Assembly (NCBI GenBank): GCA_910575605.1
Contig: CAJTEW010000012.1
Span: 67,501 to 102,363, forward strand
Direction of reading: 5' to 3'
From: Lachnospiraceae bacterium
Lineage (GTDB): Bacteria; Bacillota; Clostridia; Lachnospirales; Lachnospiraceae
DNA: 34,863 nt
Below are positions 24,111 to 33,644 of the stretch, one piece after another. How positions within the stretch are numbered: position 1 is the stretch's first letter; each line of letters begins with the position of its first letter. The notes below the pieces were generated by a model, which saw only the letters and a list, made by a program, of their open reading frames with translations, ran no database searches and had not been told where the DNA came from. Position numbers and translations under genes: made by a program.

Positions 24111-26447
24111 ATGAGAAAAGGTATTCTTCTTGTACACTCTAATGTGCGCAGGGCAAAGGGGCAGACAGCAGCTATTATTGTGCTTATTTTTCTTTCGGCA
24201 GTTATGTTGAACCTGTGGCTTATGCTGTCAATGGACTATAAGCAGAATTTTGAGCGCAGCCATACAAGGCTTAACGAGGGCCATGTTACCCTTATAGCTG
24301 ATGCTGATGACAGTGAGACGAAGGATTTCCTGAAGGAGACAATAAAAAACGACAGACGAACAGCAGAATTCAGTATTGATTCTTGTATGCATATGGTTGG
24401 ACTATTTGAATTTAACGGAGGTGAGGTTAACTCAGAGTTTGTTTTTCTTAAAAAGGAGGAGGCTGTTTCCCGTCCTGTAGGAAGAATAGAGATTGTAGAG
24501 GACAGCGGACTGGATAGCGGAATCTATATGCCTGTTCTGTATAAATCGGACGATATAGCAATTGGGAAGACAATTTATATTTCGATTGGAAGCAAAAAAA
24601 TGCCGTATAAGGTATGCGGTTTTTTCAACAGTATGATGGCCGGGTCACATAACTGCGGAATGTGTGGGATTATTTTGACGGAGGACAAATACGAGGAATT
24701 AAAAGAAAAGGGCTATGTGCAGCAGGCGGCCTTATGTTCTGTCCGTCTTGAAGATAAATCAGATAGTGAGGATTATGAAGCAATGCTCAAGAATGCCATA
24801 TCTTCTGCCTGGCCTGCGGTCCGTATGAAAAGCAATTCTTATGCTCTTGTTTCCAGCTCAAGATATATTTCCCAGATGATTTGTTCGGGAATTATGAGCG
24901 CAATGGCTTTTTTTATTCTTCTTATTGCCCTTGTTGTGATAGCATCAAATATTATGAATTATATTCAGGAAAATATGAAAAATCTTGGAGCTCTTAAGGC
25001 GGTGGGGTATACAGGGCGGCAGCTTACCGGGGTCCTTCTTCTGCAGTTTTCCGGGCTTTCCATGATAGCTGCCGTAGCAGGTGCAGGTATTTCTTATACG
25101 CTGTTTCCGGCAGTAAATGAGATGATGACTTCCCAGACAGGTATTCCGTATAGAATTCGGTTCCTGCCGGTTCCATTTTTACTGACAGTTGGAATATTGG
25201 GCGGGGCAGTTTCACTAGCTGTATGGATGTCCTCAGGGAGACTTAGGAAGGTAGAGCCGATTGCTGCTTTAAGACAGGGAGTTCAGACCCATAATTTCAA
25301 ACGGAACCATATTCCCCTTGAGAAAACAAAGGCCCCGCTGAATTTTGCCCTCGCTCTGAAAACTACATTTTCTGGTGTCAGGCATAATGTGACAGTATGT
25401 ATCACCATGCTGGTGCTTTCTCTTATTGTCGTATTTTCCGGACTTATGGTGGAAAATATGATTGCGGATGTGATGCCGTTTTTGAACCTGATTGTAGGGG
25501 AGACAGCAGACAGCTGTATAAATGTAAATGCACAGGCAGAGGAAGCATTTTTAAAAAGAATGAAGGAGGATGACCGTGTAAAGGATAACTATCTTTATCA
25601 TTCTATAGAAGTAAGGCATGTGGATGGTGTCGCACTGGTGGCGACCCTTGCAGATGATTTTTCACAGGTAAATAATCAGAATGTGGTATTTGAAGGCAGG
25701 TTCCCCCAATATGAAAATGAAATCGCCGTTGCTGCAAAGTACGCTGGAGAGAAGAAGCTTAAGGTGGGGCAGGAGGTTACGATAACAGCAGAGGGAAAAC
25801 AGGCTGATTATATTATATCAGGTTTTACGCAGATAACAAATAATCTGGGCAAAGACTGTCTGATGACGAGGGAAGGCTATGAGCGTCTTGGAAAGCTTCA
25901 GAATATGAGCTATTACCTGAACCTTAAGGACGGTACGGATATAGATACATTTAATTCAGATATAAAAGAATGGTTTGAAAATGATATAAATGCTTCGATA
26001 AATGTTGACGCGACAATCGAGGGGGCGGCATCTGTTTATATATCGCTTATGACGGTTATTGTGGCAGCAGTTCTTGTTCTCAGCTTGATTATTATTGCTT
26101 TTGTACTGTACCTGCTTGTGCGCACAATGCTGGGAAATAAAAAGAGGGAGTATGGAATTATGAAGGCACTGGGTTATACAACAAGACAGCTTATCCTGCA
26201 GACGGCTCTGTCCTTTATGCCTGCGGTTATTATCTCGACGATTACCGGGATTACAGTGTGCAGCTTTATTATTAACCCGCTGACAGCTGTATTTTTAAAG
26301 AATATTGGAATCGTGAAATGTACATTTACAGTCCCTATTATGTTTAATATATTGGCTGGAGGGGGACTTATACTGTCGGCGTTTGTGATTTTGTGCCTGA
26401 TGTCGGTCAGGATTAGAAAGGTACAGCCAAGAGAACTGATGGGATAA
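24111..26447 (+). CDS. FtsX-type ABC transporter permease
   Basis: The 778-aa membrane protein has two FtsX-like halves. A first helix near 20-40 is followed by a ~220-residue extracytoplasmic domain and three helices (about 265-385), then a second repeat with a helix near 430-450, another large outer domain and three C-terminal helices. Motifs NLGALKAVGYTGRQL and GIMKALGYTTRQL are the matching coupling segments of the two halves. ATG 24111 follows the ATPase stop by one base. With the ATPase it probably moves peptides, lipids or lipoproteins, or acts mechanically rather than as a pump. The substrate is unknown. Confidence 0.93.
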   Translation: MRKGILLVHSNVRRAKGQTAAIIVLIFLSAVMLNLWLMLSMDYKQNFERSHTRLNEGHVTLIADADDSETKDFLKETIKNDRRTAEFSIDSCMHMVGLFEFNGGEVNSEFVFLKKEEAVSRPVGRIEIVEDSGLDSGIYMPVLYKSDDIAIGKTIYISIGSKKMPYKVCGFFNSMMAGSHNCGMCGIILTEDKYEELKEKGYVQQAALCSVRLEDKSDSEDYEAMLKNAISSAWPAVRMKSNSYALVSSSRYISQMICSGIMSAMAFFILLIALVVIASNIMNYIQENMKNLGALKAVGYTGRQLTGVLLLQFSGLSMIAAVAGAGISYTLFPAVNEMMTSQTGIPYRIRFLPVPFLLTVGILGGAVSLAVWMSSGRLRKVEPIAALRQGVQTHNFKRNHIPLEKTKAPLNFALALKTTFSGVRHNVTVCITMLVLSLIVVFSGLMVENMIADVMPFLNLIVGETADSCINVNAQAEEAFLKRMKEDDRVKDNYLYHSIEVRHVDGVALVATLADDFSQVNNQNVVFEGRFPQYENEIAVAAKYAGEKKLKVGQEVTITAEGKQADYIISGFTQITNNLGKDCLMTREGYERLGKLQNMSYYLNLKDGTDIDTFNSDIKEWFENDINASINVDATIEGAASVYISLMTVIVAAVLVLSLIIIAFVLYLLVRTMLGNKKREYGIMKALGYTTRQLILQTALSFMPAVIISTITGITVCSFIINPLTAVFLKNIGIVKCTFTVPIMFNILAGGGLILSAFVILCLMSVRIRKVQPRELMG

Positions 26448-26580
26448 TTGACCGGACGCCTGCTTGTGTTCACTCGGGCCTGTGCAATAATTTTTTTGAC
26501 CGTAAGGAAGTGGTTCAGGAGTGGGTGAATCTCACTTACAGAGCAAAGTGTAGATACGCAAATGTTTTGCTTGGGATTGG

Positions 26581-26609
26581 TTGAAGTAAATATGTCCTTC
26601 TAGTATAAT
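26581..26609 (+). promoter_or_regulatory. Promoter of the shikimate kinase/MFS/two-component operon
   Basis: TTGAAG (26581-26586) and consensus TATAAT (26604-26609) are spaced 17 bp, 35 nt before the first gene. These are the same two hexamers as in the cassette promoter at 1641. The rest of the gap 26448-26580 shows no clear terminator after the FtsX-type permease. Confidence 0.65.
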
Positions 26610-26644
26610 AAGAATATGACAAGTGTGAAAAGGATAGCAGGAGA

Positions 26645-27178
26645 ATGGAAAAACAAAATATATTTCTAATCGGTTTTATGGGAACAGGAAAAAGTACCAT
26701 TGCGGGTGAAATAAGCAGAAGGCTTGGAATGGTACAGATAGAAATGGATACTGCCATAGCCGAAAAACAGGGGATGAGCATCAATGATATATTTAAGGAA
26801 TACGGTGAGGCTTATTTCCGGGATTTGGAAAGTGATCTGCTAATAGAATTACAAAAGAAGAAGGGCATGGTAGTGTCCTGCGGAGGAGGCGCAGTTCTGA
26901 GGAGCAGGAATGTACAGAATATGAAAAAAGGCGGAAAGACCGTGCTTTTGACTGCCTCCCCAGAGACAATTTATCAGCGGGTAAAGAGGAACCATGACCG
27001 GCCGATTTTAAATAATAACATGACTGTGGAATTTATCAGTGAACTGATGGAAAAAAGAAGACAGTCCTATGAATCTGCGGCAGATATTATTATAGAGACT
27101 GATGGCAAATCAGTTTCGCAGATTTGTGAGGAGATTATTCAGAGGGTATACGGAAATGAACATATTTTCACAATATAA
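26645..27178 (+). CDS. aroK: Shikimate kinase
   Basis: The 177-aa cytosolic enzyme phosphorylates shikimate to shikimate 3-phosphate in aromatic amino acid synthesis. Expected residues are present: Walker A GFMGTGKS (10-17), substrate aspartate D35 (EMDTAI), R59 (YFRDLE), the GGG loop (80-82), lid arginine R119 (HDRP) and the C-terminal RRQSYESAAD. Start ATG follows AGGATAGCAGGAG closely. It is unusual in that no other shikimate-pathway gene is nearby. It leads an operon with an MFS transporter and a two-component system, and overlaps the transporter gene by 23 nt. A housekeeping paralog elsewhere, or use on a related substrate, is possible. Confidence 0.9.
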   Translation: MEKQNIFLIGFMGTGKSTIAGEISRRLGMVQIEMDTAIAEKQGMSINDIFKEYGEAYFRDLESDLLIELQKKKGMVVSCGGGAVLRSRNVQNMKKGGKTVLLTASPETIYQRVKRNHDRPILNNNMTVEFISELMEKRRQSYESAADIIIETDGKSVSQICEEIIQRVYGNEHIFTI

Positions 27179-28388
27179 AGGTCTGCGGCGCGAAAATTAT
27201 ATACTCTGCTTCGGACGTCTGGTTACCGCTATGGGTTCTATGATCTGGCCTATGATGACTATGATTTTAAACCAGAAGATGGGCATGAAGGCAGAAATGG
27301 TTGCATGGGTCATGGCGGCAGGAGGCTTCCTGGCTCTTCCGGCTCATTTTATCGGCGGGAAGATGGCAGACCGGTTTAATAAGAAAATGAACATTGTGTA
27401 TATGGACATTATTTCAGTAGTATGTTATGTAATCTGTGCGCTTACCCCACTTTCTATAAAGTCTATTGTACTGATGTTTACTGCTTCCATCTGCCAGAAT
27501 ATGGAGCACCCTTCTTATAATGCCCTTACGGCAGATATGACGATTACAGAAGACCGGGGGAGGGCATATTCTCTTCAGTACTTGTGTGCAAACCTGGGAT
27601 TTGTCATGTCACCAACAATTGCGGGATTTTTGTTCAGGGATTATCTATGGCTTGCATTTCTCGTAAGCGGAACTGCAATCGGATGTTCTTCCATTTTGAT
27701 TTTCTTTTTTGTGAAGGACATTACTCCTGTGAAGGATGTGAGCCAGAAGGCAGTATATCAGGCGGAGTGCGAGGGTGAGAGTCTGTGGTCTGTGATAAAG
27801 GGAAATAAAACAGTTCTCCTTTTTATTGTGGCTGTCAGTGGCTACTATGCGACTTATCAGATGTATAATTATCTAATGCCCCTGGAGCTTTCGAGGCTGC
27901 ACGGAGACAGCGGCGCGGTGATTTTCGGCTCGATTACAAGTGTAAACTGTGCAGTGGTCGTTATATTTACGCCAGTCCTTACAAAGATGTTTCCAAGACT
28001 TTCGGAGCCTGCCAAAAGTATGCTGGGGCAGGTACTTCTTTTGGCCGGCTTTGGGATATTCTTTTTATTCGCAGGATACATACCATCCTACTATGCAGCC
28101 ATGCTTATTATTACATGGGGAGAAATCTTTAATGTACTTGCAGAGAGTCCATATTTGACAAAGAGGGTGCCGGCAAGCCACAGGGGAAGGGTAGATGGAC
28201 TGAGTATGGTGGTCAGGGGCGGCGTGACAGGTGTGTATCAGATGCTGATTGGCTTTGTATACGGGATAGGGAGCCCGGCTGCCGCCTGGATTTTTGTTCT
28301 TTCAATTGGAGGATTTTTTGTATTTCTGACCGTTGTACTTATTATAAAGGACAGGAAAATATATAAGAATCTGTACTTTGACAGCTAA
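27156..28388 (+). CDS. MFS transporter (drug/proton antiporter-like)
   Basis: The 410-aa protein has about 12 membrane helices and a motif-A-like loop GGKMADRFNKK between helices 2 and 3, typical of multidrug or small-molecule exporters. I chose ATG 27156, which follows AGAGGG by 9 nt, inside the last codons of the kinase gene. The frame is open to 27102 but that extension has no ribosome binding site and would overlap more. The response-regulator gene follows after 17 nt. Export of an aromatic compound related to the shikimate pathway is possible but unproven. Confidence 0.9.
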   Translation: MNIFSQYKGLRRENYILCFGRLVTAMGSMIWPMMTMILNQKMGMKAEMVAWVMAAGGFLALPAHFIGGKMADRFNKKMNIVYMDIISVVCYVICALTPLSIKSIVLMFTASICQNMEHPSYNALTADMTITEDRGRAYSLQYLCANLGFVMSPTIAGFLFRDYLWLAFLVSGTAIGCSSILIFFFVKDITPVKDVSQKAVYQAECEGESLWSVIKGNKTVLLFIVAVSGYYATYQMYNYLMPLELSRLHGDSGAVIFGSITSVNCAVVVIFTPVLTKMFPRLSEPAKSMLGQVLLLAGFGIFFLFAGYIPSYYAAMLIITWGEIFNVLAESPYLTKRVPASHRGRVDGLSMVVRGGVTGVYQMLIGFVYGIGSPAAAWIFVLSIGGFFVFLTVVLIIKDRKIYKNLYFDS

Positions 28389-28405
28389 TAAGGAGTTTAA
28401 GATGT

Positions 28406-29068
28406 ATGATAAAGATTTTGCTTGTAGAGGACGATGATACAATTGCATTTGGAATCCGTTCTGCACTTAAAAGAACGGGCTTTGAGGTAATGAGCTGTAT
28501 GAGTATGACAGAAGGCAGAAAGATGTTTTCTGAGGATATCTCACTTGTTCTTCTTGACCTTAATCTTCCTGACGGAAGCGGTTATGAATTCTGCAGATGG
28601 GTAAAGGAAAGAAGAGATACACCAATCATTTTCCTGACGGTGCTAGATGATGTGGCAGATATAACGAAGGGGCTTGACATGGGTGCAGATGACTATATAA
28701 CGAAGCCTTTTTCCATTCCAGTATTGGAATCCAGAATCCGGGCAGTCATTAGAAGGATATCTAAAACAGAGGAAGATATACTCTCGTGCAGTACCATCCA
28801 GATGGATAAGAAGAGGATAAAGGTAAGCGTGTGCAAGGAAGCAATCAGCCTTACCAGTCTTGAGTACCGTCTTTTGCTAATCCTGATGGAAAATAAAGGG
28901 TGTATACTGCCCCGCAGCCTTATTCTTAAGAAGCTGTGGGATGATGAAAGTAATTTTGTAAACGATAATACACTTACGGTTGCTATGAAGAGGCTCAGGG
29001 AAAAGCTTAAAGATGCTCCCTGCATCAAAACAGTTAGAGGAATCGGCTACCGGATGGAGGATATATAA
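28406..29068 (+). CDS. OmpR/PhoB-family response regulator
   Basis: The 220-aa protein has a receiver domain with D9/D10, phosphoacceptor D51 (LLDLNLPDG) and K100 (TKPF), then a winged-helix DNA-binding domain ending GIGYRMEDI. AAGGAG lies 10 nt upstream. An ATG four bases earlier is out of frame. The stop overlaps the kinase start (TAATG). Its likely target is the convergent ABC operon, where tandem 11-bp repeats lie at 33666-33687. Confidence 0.95.
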   Translation: MIKILLVEDDDTIAFGIRSALKRTGFEVMSCMSMTEGRKMFSEDISLVLLDLNLPDGSGYEFCRWVKERRDTPIIFLTVLDDVADITKGLDMGADDYITKPFSIPVLESRIRAVIRRISKTEEDILSCSTIQMDKKRIKVSVCKEAISLTSLEYRLLLILMENKGCILPRSLILKKLWDDESNFVNDNTLTVAMKRLREKLKDAPCIKTVRGIGYRMEDI

Positions 29069-30249
29069 TGAATACAGGAAAGAGGGCAGCAGTACATTTT
29101 ATACTATGGCTGTGTCTGGGCGCAGCCGCCGGAATTTTTCTGGCGGCTGTTTTAAGTATCCATGAATATAATACACTGTCAGATATTACGGGCTCTGTTA
29201 TGCAGTCGAAATCGCTTTCGGCGGGGATTAAAAATGGAGCGGACAGGTTCAGAGAGGATGGGGAGGCCTTTCTTAAGGATTATGGATATGGCCCTATGAG
29301 AAACTGGGAAAAATATCTGCCATATACGATGCTTATCAGTATTCTTCTTTTCCAATCAGCAGGCTTTATTATATTTGGAAAGCAGTATATAGAAATACGG
29401 AACCGAAAGAAAAGGATTCAGGGGCTGACAGAATACTTAAGACATATAAATTCTGGGGACGCCGCAGTACTCTGCCGGAATGAAGATGAATTTTCCCATT
29501 TGGAGGATGAGATATATAAAACAGTTATTAAGCTTCAGGGGACAAAGGAGGCGGCAGTCACGAACCATGAGATTCTGTCAGAACGGATTGCGGACATTGC
29601 CCATCAGCTTAAGACGCCGCTTACCTCTATGTCTCTCATGACAGAGCTTTTGGAAGAATATCAGACCAGTGATACAAGAGAATATTACACAAGGCTTTCG
29701 AATCAGATAGATAGACTTAAGAACCTGGTGTCCGGGCTTTTGGCATTGGCAAAGCTTGATTCCCACGGGATTGTACTTAAAGAAGAAAGACTGGAGATAT
29801 CAGAGCTTTTGGAGGCGTCTTTAGAGCCGCTTAAGGGAATGATGGAGGAAAAGGGAATTTTTCTGGCGGCAGGGGGCGGACTATCGTCTGATAAGGTATG
29901 CTGTATATATGCGGACCGTCAGTGGACAGAGGAAGCGCTTTTAAATATTTTGAAAAACTGTGTGGAGCATACTCCAAAGGGCGGAAGAATAACAGTCTTT
30001 TACGGACAGAACCCTATTTTTACAGAGCTTAGGATAGAAGATAGCGGAGGTGGGTTTTGCCCTGGGGATCTGCCTCATATTTTTGAGCGTTTCTACCGGG
30101 GCGCGGGGACGGCGAAGGATAATGCTGGGATTGGACTGGCCCTTGCAAAGGCGGTTATCGAACAGCAAAACGGGCAGATCCATGCAGAGAATACTACAGA
30201 TGGACACGCCCGTTTCCAGATTAAATGGTATCATCCTTTATTGTACTGA
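29068..30249 (+). CDS. Membrane sensor histidine kinase
   Basis: The 393-aa kinase has two membrane helices (about 8-30 and 84-103) around a short ~50-residue outer loop, the H box DIAHQLKTP with H179, the N box ILKNCVEHTP and G boxes DSGGGF and GIGLALAKA. The small sensor domain is closer to VanS/BceS-like kinases that sense together with a transporter. Its last 29 bases overlap the 3' end of the convergent permease gene. Confidence 0.94.
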   Translation: MNTGKRAAVHFILWLCLGAAAGIFLAAVLSIHEYNTLSDITGSVMQSKSLSAGIKNGADRFREDGEAFLKDYGYGPMRNWEKYLPYTMLISILLFQSAGFIIFGKQYIEIRNRKKRIQGLTEYLRHINSGDAAVLCRNEDEFSHLEDEIYKTVIKLQGTKEAAVTNHEILSERIADIAHQLKTPLTSMSLMTELLEEYQTSDTREYYTRLSNQIDRLKNLVSGLLALAKLDSHGIVLKEERLEISELLEASLEPLKGMMEEKGIFLAAGGGLSSDKVCCIYADRQWTEEALLNILKNCVEHTPKGGRITVFYGQNPIFTELRIEDSGGGFCPGDLPHIFERFYRGAGTAKDNAGIGLALAKAVIEQQNGQIHAENTTDGHARFQIKWYHPLLY

Positions 30250-32920
30250 TAATGTTCTCTTTTTGAAGCTTCTTACCTCCCAGGAAATATGCGCCTATAA
30301 TTGCCAGAAGAATCAGTAAGGTATAGGCAGACAGAACACCAAAGGGAGCAAAGGGAAGGTATTCGGGCAGAGAGATTTCTGTTACAAAAAGGAGCGCAGC
30401 AAGTACGGCGGCCTGAATTGGAAGGGAGTAAAGCAGCGGTTTTAGTCCCAGAGTTAGTCCTTCAAGAAATAAAAGCTTTGCAAGCTGTCTGGGAGACAGG
30501 CCTACAGAGCGAAGCATGGCAAATTCCTGGCGTCTCCTGCGCAGGCTTCCGGAAATGCCTGCCCAGACATTTGACAGTCCGATAACAGCTAAAAACCCAG
30601 TTAAAAAGGTAACAACAAGGTTTAAAACCTGCCGTGCACTTTTATTCATTTCTTCTTTTTCAGCAAGGTCACTTATGATGTAATCGCCGCTGCCATAATA
30701 GCCTGCGACGGCCTTTTCCATCTGTTTTGTAACATTTTTCAGGGCCGTATAATCAACTTCGTCCGAATCACTGGACCAGAAGGTACCGTTAATGTTGCGG
30801 GAGGTGTTTGCACGTTTCTCACAGCAGTGGGTTCCAAGCTCCAGTACATGCTCCATGGGCATGAAAACTGCTAAAGTAAAGTTGGAAAAGCCAAGACCCT
30901 CTGCAGGAAGCTTATTCGTAATGGCTTCTGCTGTGACACGAAACTCATAATCTCCTTCTATTTCATCCTGGTTTTTTTCAGTAAAGAGAAGCTCGTCTTT
31001 TTCCTGTATATCAAGAAGCTCCCTGTACAAAACATTTCTTCTGGTACTGTTTTCCGGGTCCTTTGTATAATTGTACATAAGAGCCTTTGAAGGATCATCG
31101 TAGAAGGGCTGAGCCGGAATCCCAAGTTCCTTACAGTACTCCTGGAAGCTGTCCTTTTCAAGGCCATAAACGACAGCCTGAATGCGGTATTTTCCGTCTC
31201 GCTTTATGGGAGAATATTTATTCTTTGCAATAATGTCATCAAGGCTGCCAAAGGTTGTGCGTATATCATTAGAAATTTCCCCAGAATCAATCCAGACAGC
31301 ACAATATAACTGATTATGGATAAAAGCTTTTGTAATTCCCGGAACATTTTTTATCTGCTGTACGGCTTCCATATCCGGCCTGCGTCCGTCACTTATAGAT
31401 AGGAAAATATGGCCTTTTTCAGACACAGATGTGCCAAAAATAACCTCATTTGCCTGCTGTATGGTAATTATATACTGAAATACCATAAGAAGGAGAAAGG
31501 ATATACACAGGGAAATAGCTGCTGTCCGGTAGGAGCGTTTTCTTGCAGAGACAGCATTAGCAGCAAGCTCTCCGGTAATCCCAGGAAAATGAAAAAGTCG
31601 TTTTTCTTTTTTTAGTTTTTGGGTATGCTTTTTGGGACCGCCCTCCTGCTTCAAAATTTCAATGGGCAGTTTCTTAGCAGCCTTTTTGGCGGGGATTCCT
31701 GCCGACAGCCATGCCGTCAGGAGGGATAAAAGAACGGCGGGAACAACAGCGGGAAATCCATAGGTTACAACAATATCCGGCGCATTTCTACCTATATCGT
31801 TTGATGCATTAATGAGCTCAAACAGCTTACATACTAAAAGCCAGCCGGCAAAAATCCCTAAGGGAAGGGGTATAATGGTTAAGAAGAGCGCTTCAAAGCA
31901 GACAGTTTTTCTAATCTGTTTTGGGGACGCTCCCACCCCGGCAAGTGTACCAAGCTGCATAAGCTTTTCATCTACAGACATGATAAAGGCGTTGTGGATG
32001 ACCAGTACAAATACAGCTATAAGAAATACTGTAAATATAAGAAACATAAGGGGTACAGCAAGGCTGCTTAAATGTATCGGAAAACCTTTTTCTACAGGGG
32101 GAAGTATTCCGTAAGTGGACAATAGGCCGCTATTATAGCGCAGCATATACTGCCCGTATTCATCTGTCTCATAACCAATAGCCTCTGCAAGTGCGGGAAG
32201 CTCCTGATAGGTGCTTCGCATAGGCGAAAACCGAAGATAGACAGTAATAGAATCGTCTGGTTTTATAGAAGCTTCATCAAGCCAGGTCATACCTGTATAT
32301 GCCGGTACAAAGGATGAGGTTGTAGCATCCATAACGCCTACAATTGTATAAGATTTTGTCCCGGTCTGACGGAAAGTCTCCCCCTCGTGATAGCCTTCTG
32401 TGTCCATACAGACCTGTCCGTTATTAATTCGCTGTCCAGTGGAGAGTGTTAGTATGTCTCCGATTTTCGTTTCTGGAAAATCTTCAAAATATTGTTTTGA
32501 CAGTACAATTTCATTTTCAGAGGAAGGACATCTGCCTTCAGTGATAGATTGTTTTTCAGGCATGGAATCCCAGTATTCCTGATTTGCACCTCTGGAAATA
32601 AGATAAAGCCGTGGATTTTTGTTTCCGCCTGGCTTTTTAAGCCTTGCGGTTTCCCAGTCTCCTTTTATCATGACAGCACAGACAGAGGAATAATTTTCAA
32701 TCTGTTCTAGGGCAGAGCCAGAAGTATTATCAAAAAGCTCACCATGCCAGTCTCCGTTATGCCACTTTTGCAGTACTACGGCATCGGACCACATGGTATA
32801 GACAAGGCCGCAGAAGGCGGACATGAGGGTTGACATAAGAAAAAGGGATATTACAATAACAATACTGGAGCGTTTATTCTGCCGGATGGTATCCCATACA
32901 TATTCATGCAATATTTTCAT
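30221..32920 (-). CDS. FtsX-type ABC transporter permease (large)
   Basis: The 899-aa protein has an N-terminal helix (about 18-42), a large outer domain, a helix cluster around 285-410, a second single helix near 470-490, another outer domain, and three helices at the C terminus. FtsX segments are LGTLAGVGASPKQIRK and LRSVGLSPRQLAK, the coupling regions facing the ATPase. Its start overlaps the ATPase stop (TAATG on the reverse strand). It is the second such transporter in the window and belongs with the two-component system at 28406-30249. This suggests sensing or export of a peptide or envelope-active compound. Confidence 0.93.
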   Translation of the reverse strand: MKILHEYVWDTIRQNKRSSIVIVISLFLMSTLMSAFCGLVYTMWSDAVVLQKWHNGDWHGELFDNTSGSALEQIENYSSVCAVMIKGDWETARLKKPGGNKNPRLYLISRGANQEYWDSMPEKQSITEGRCPSSENEIVLSKQYFEDFPETKIGDILTLSTGQRINNGQVCMDTEGYHEGETFRQTGTKSYTIVGVMDATTSSFVPAYTGMTWLDEASIKPDDSITVYLRFSPMRSTYQELPALAEAIGYETDEYGQYMLRYNSGLLSTYGILPPVEKGFPIHLSSLAVPLMFLIFTVFLIAVFVLVIHNAFIMSVDEKLMQLGTLAGVGASPKQIRKTVCFEALFLTIIPLPLGIFAGWLLVCKLFELINASNDIGRNAPDIVVTYGFPAVVPAVLLSLLTAWLSAGIPAKKAAKKLPIEILKQEGGPKKHTQKLKKEKRLFHFPGITGELAANAVSARKRSYRTAAISLCISFLLLMVFQYIITIQQANEVIFGTSVSEKGHIFLSISDGRRPDMEAVQQIKNVPGITKAFIHNQLYCAVWIDSGEISNDIRTTFGSLDDIIAKNKYSPIKRDGKYRIQAVVYGLEKDSFQEYCKELGIPAQPFYDDPSKALMYNYTKDPENSTRRNVLYRELLDIQEKDELLFTEKNQDEIEGDYEFRVTAEAITNKLPAEGLGFSNFTLAVFMPMEHVLELGTHCCEKRANTSRNINGTFWSSDSDEVDYTALKNVTKQMEKAVAGYYGSGDYIISDLAEKEEMNKSARQVLNLVVTFLTGFLAVIGLSNVWAGISGSLRRRRQEFAMLRSVGLSPRQLAKLLFLEGLTLGLKPLLYSLPIQAAVLAALLFVTEISLPEYLPFAPFGVLSAYTLLILLAIIGAYFLGGKKLQKENIISTIKDDTI

Positions 32921-33600
32921 TAGTCAGTCACCTCGTCGGATAAAATTTTACCATCCTCCAGTGTGATAATACGATCTGCCATTAATGCAGTTTTCTCATT
33001 ATGTGTAATCAGAAGAATGGTCTGATTGTATTGTTTGTTGGAAAGCCTTAGAAGATTTAGGGTTTCATCAGAGTTTTTTCTGTCCAGGTTGCCGGTAGGT
33101 TCATCTGCCAGAAGGATAGCAGGCTGGTAAATCAGACTTCTGGCAATGGCGGCGCGCTGCTGCTGTCCGCCGGACAGCTCTCTTGGATAATGGGACAGCC
33201 GGTCGGAAATCCCCAAAGTTCTCACAAGCTTTTCAAATCGTGCTTCGTCTGGTTTTTCCCCGTCTAAGAGGATAGGAAGTAGTATATTTTTCCGTACATT
33301 TAAGGTGGGAATCAGATTATAAAATTGGTAGACAAGGCCTACCTTTCTGCGTCGAAAGACAGCGAGCTGTTCTAAGCTGAGGGTGGAGATGTCAGTATCT
33401 TCTATATAAATGCTGCCCTCTGTGGGACGGTCTACTCCTCCAAGCATGTGAAGAAGAGTGGACTTGCCGGAGCCGGAGGCACCTACTACGGCGGTGAAGC
33501 TTCCTCGTTCTATCGAGAGGCTTATGTGGTCAAGAGCTATAATCTGGTTTGTACCTTTGCCATAGGTTTTTGTGAGATTCTGACATTTAAGTATTTCCAT
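32920..33600 (-). CDS. ABC transporter ATPase (MacB/LolD/BceA class)
   Basis: The 226-aa ATPase has Walker A GASGSGKS, Q loop YQFYNLIP, signature LSGGQQQRAAIA, Walker B ILLADEPTGNLD and switch ITHNE, in which asparagine replaces the more common aspartate after the histidine. EPTGNLD is typical of the class paired with FtsX permeases. AAAGGAA precedes ATG on the reverse strand. It is first in its operon, with tandem repeats just upstream. Confidence 0.95.
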   Translation of the reverse strand: MEILKCQNLTKTYGKGTNQIIALDHISLSIERGSFTAVVGASGSGKSTLLHMLGGVDRPTEGSIYIEDTDISTLSLEQLAVFRRRKVGLVYQFYNLIPTLNVRKNILLPILLDGEKPDEARFEKLVRTLGISDRLSHYPRELSGGQQQRAAIARSLIYQPAILLADEPTGNLDRKNSDETLNLLRLSNKQYNQTILLITHNEKTALMADRIITLEDGKILSDEVTD

Positions 33601-33644
33601 TATGTGAGGGTTCCTTTCTGCGGTATTATATATTTAAGTGCTTC

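Noticed and set aside
26448-26520. Terminator after the first FtsX-type permease
   Set aside because: The GCCTG/CGGGC pairing is only 5 bp with a long loop and the T run lies too far downstream.
27102-27155. Longer N terminus for the MFS transporter
   Set aside because: It is an out-of-frame reading of the shikimate kinase tail; ATG 27156 has AGAGGG at proper distance.
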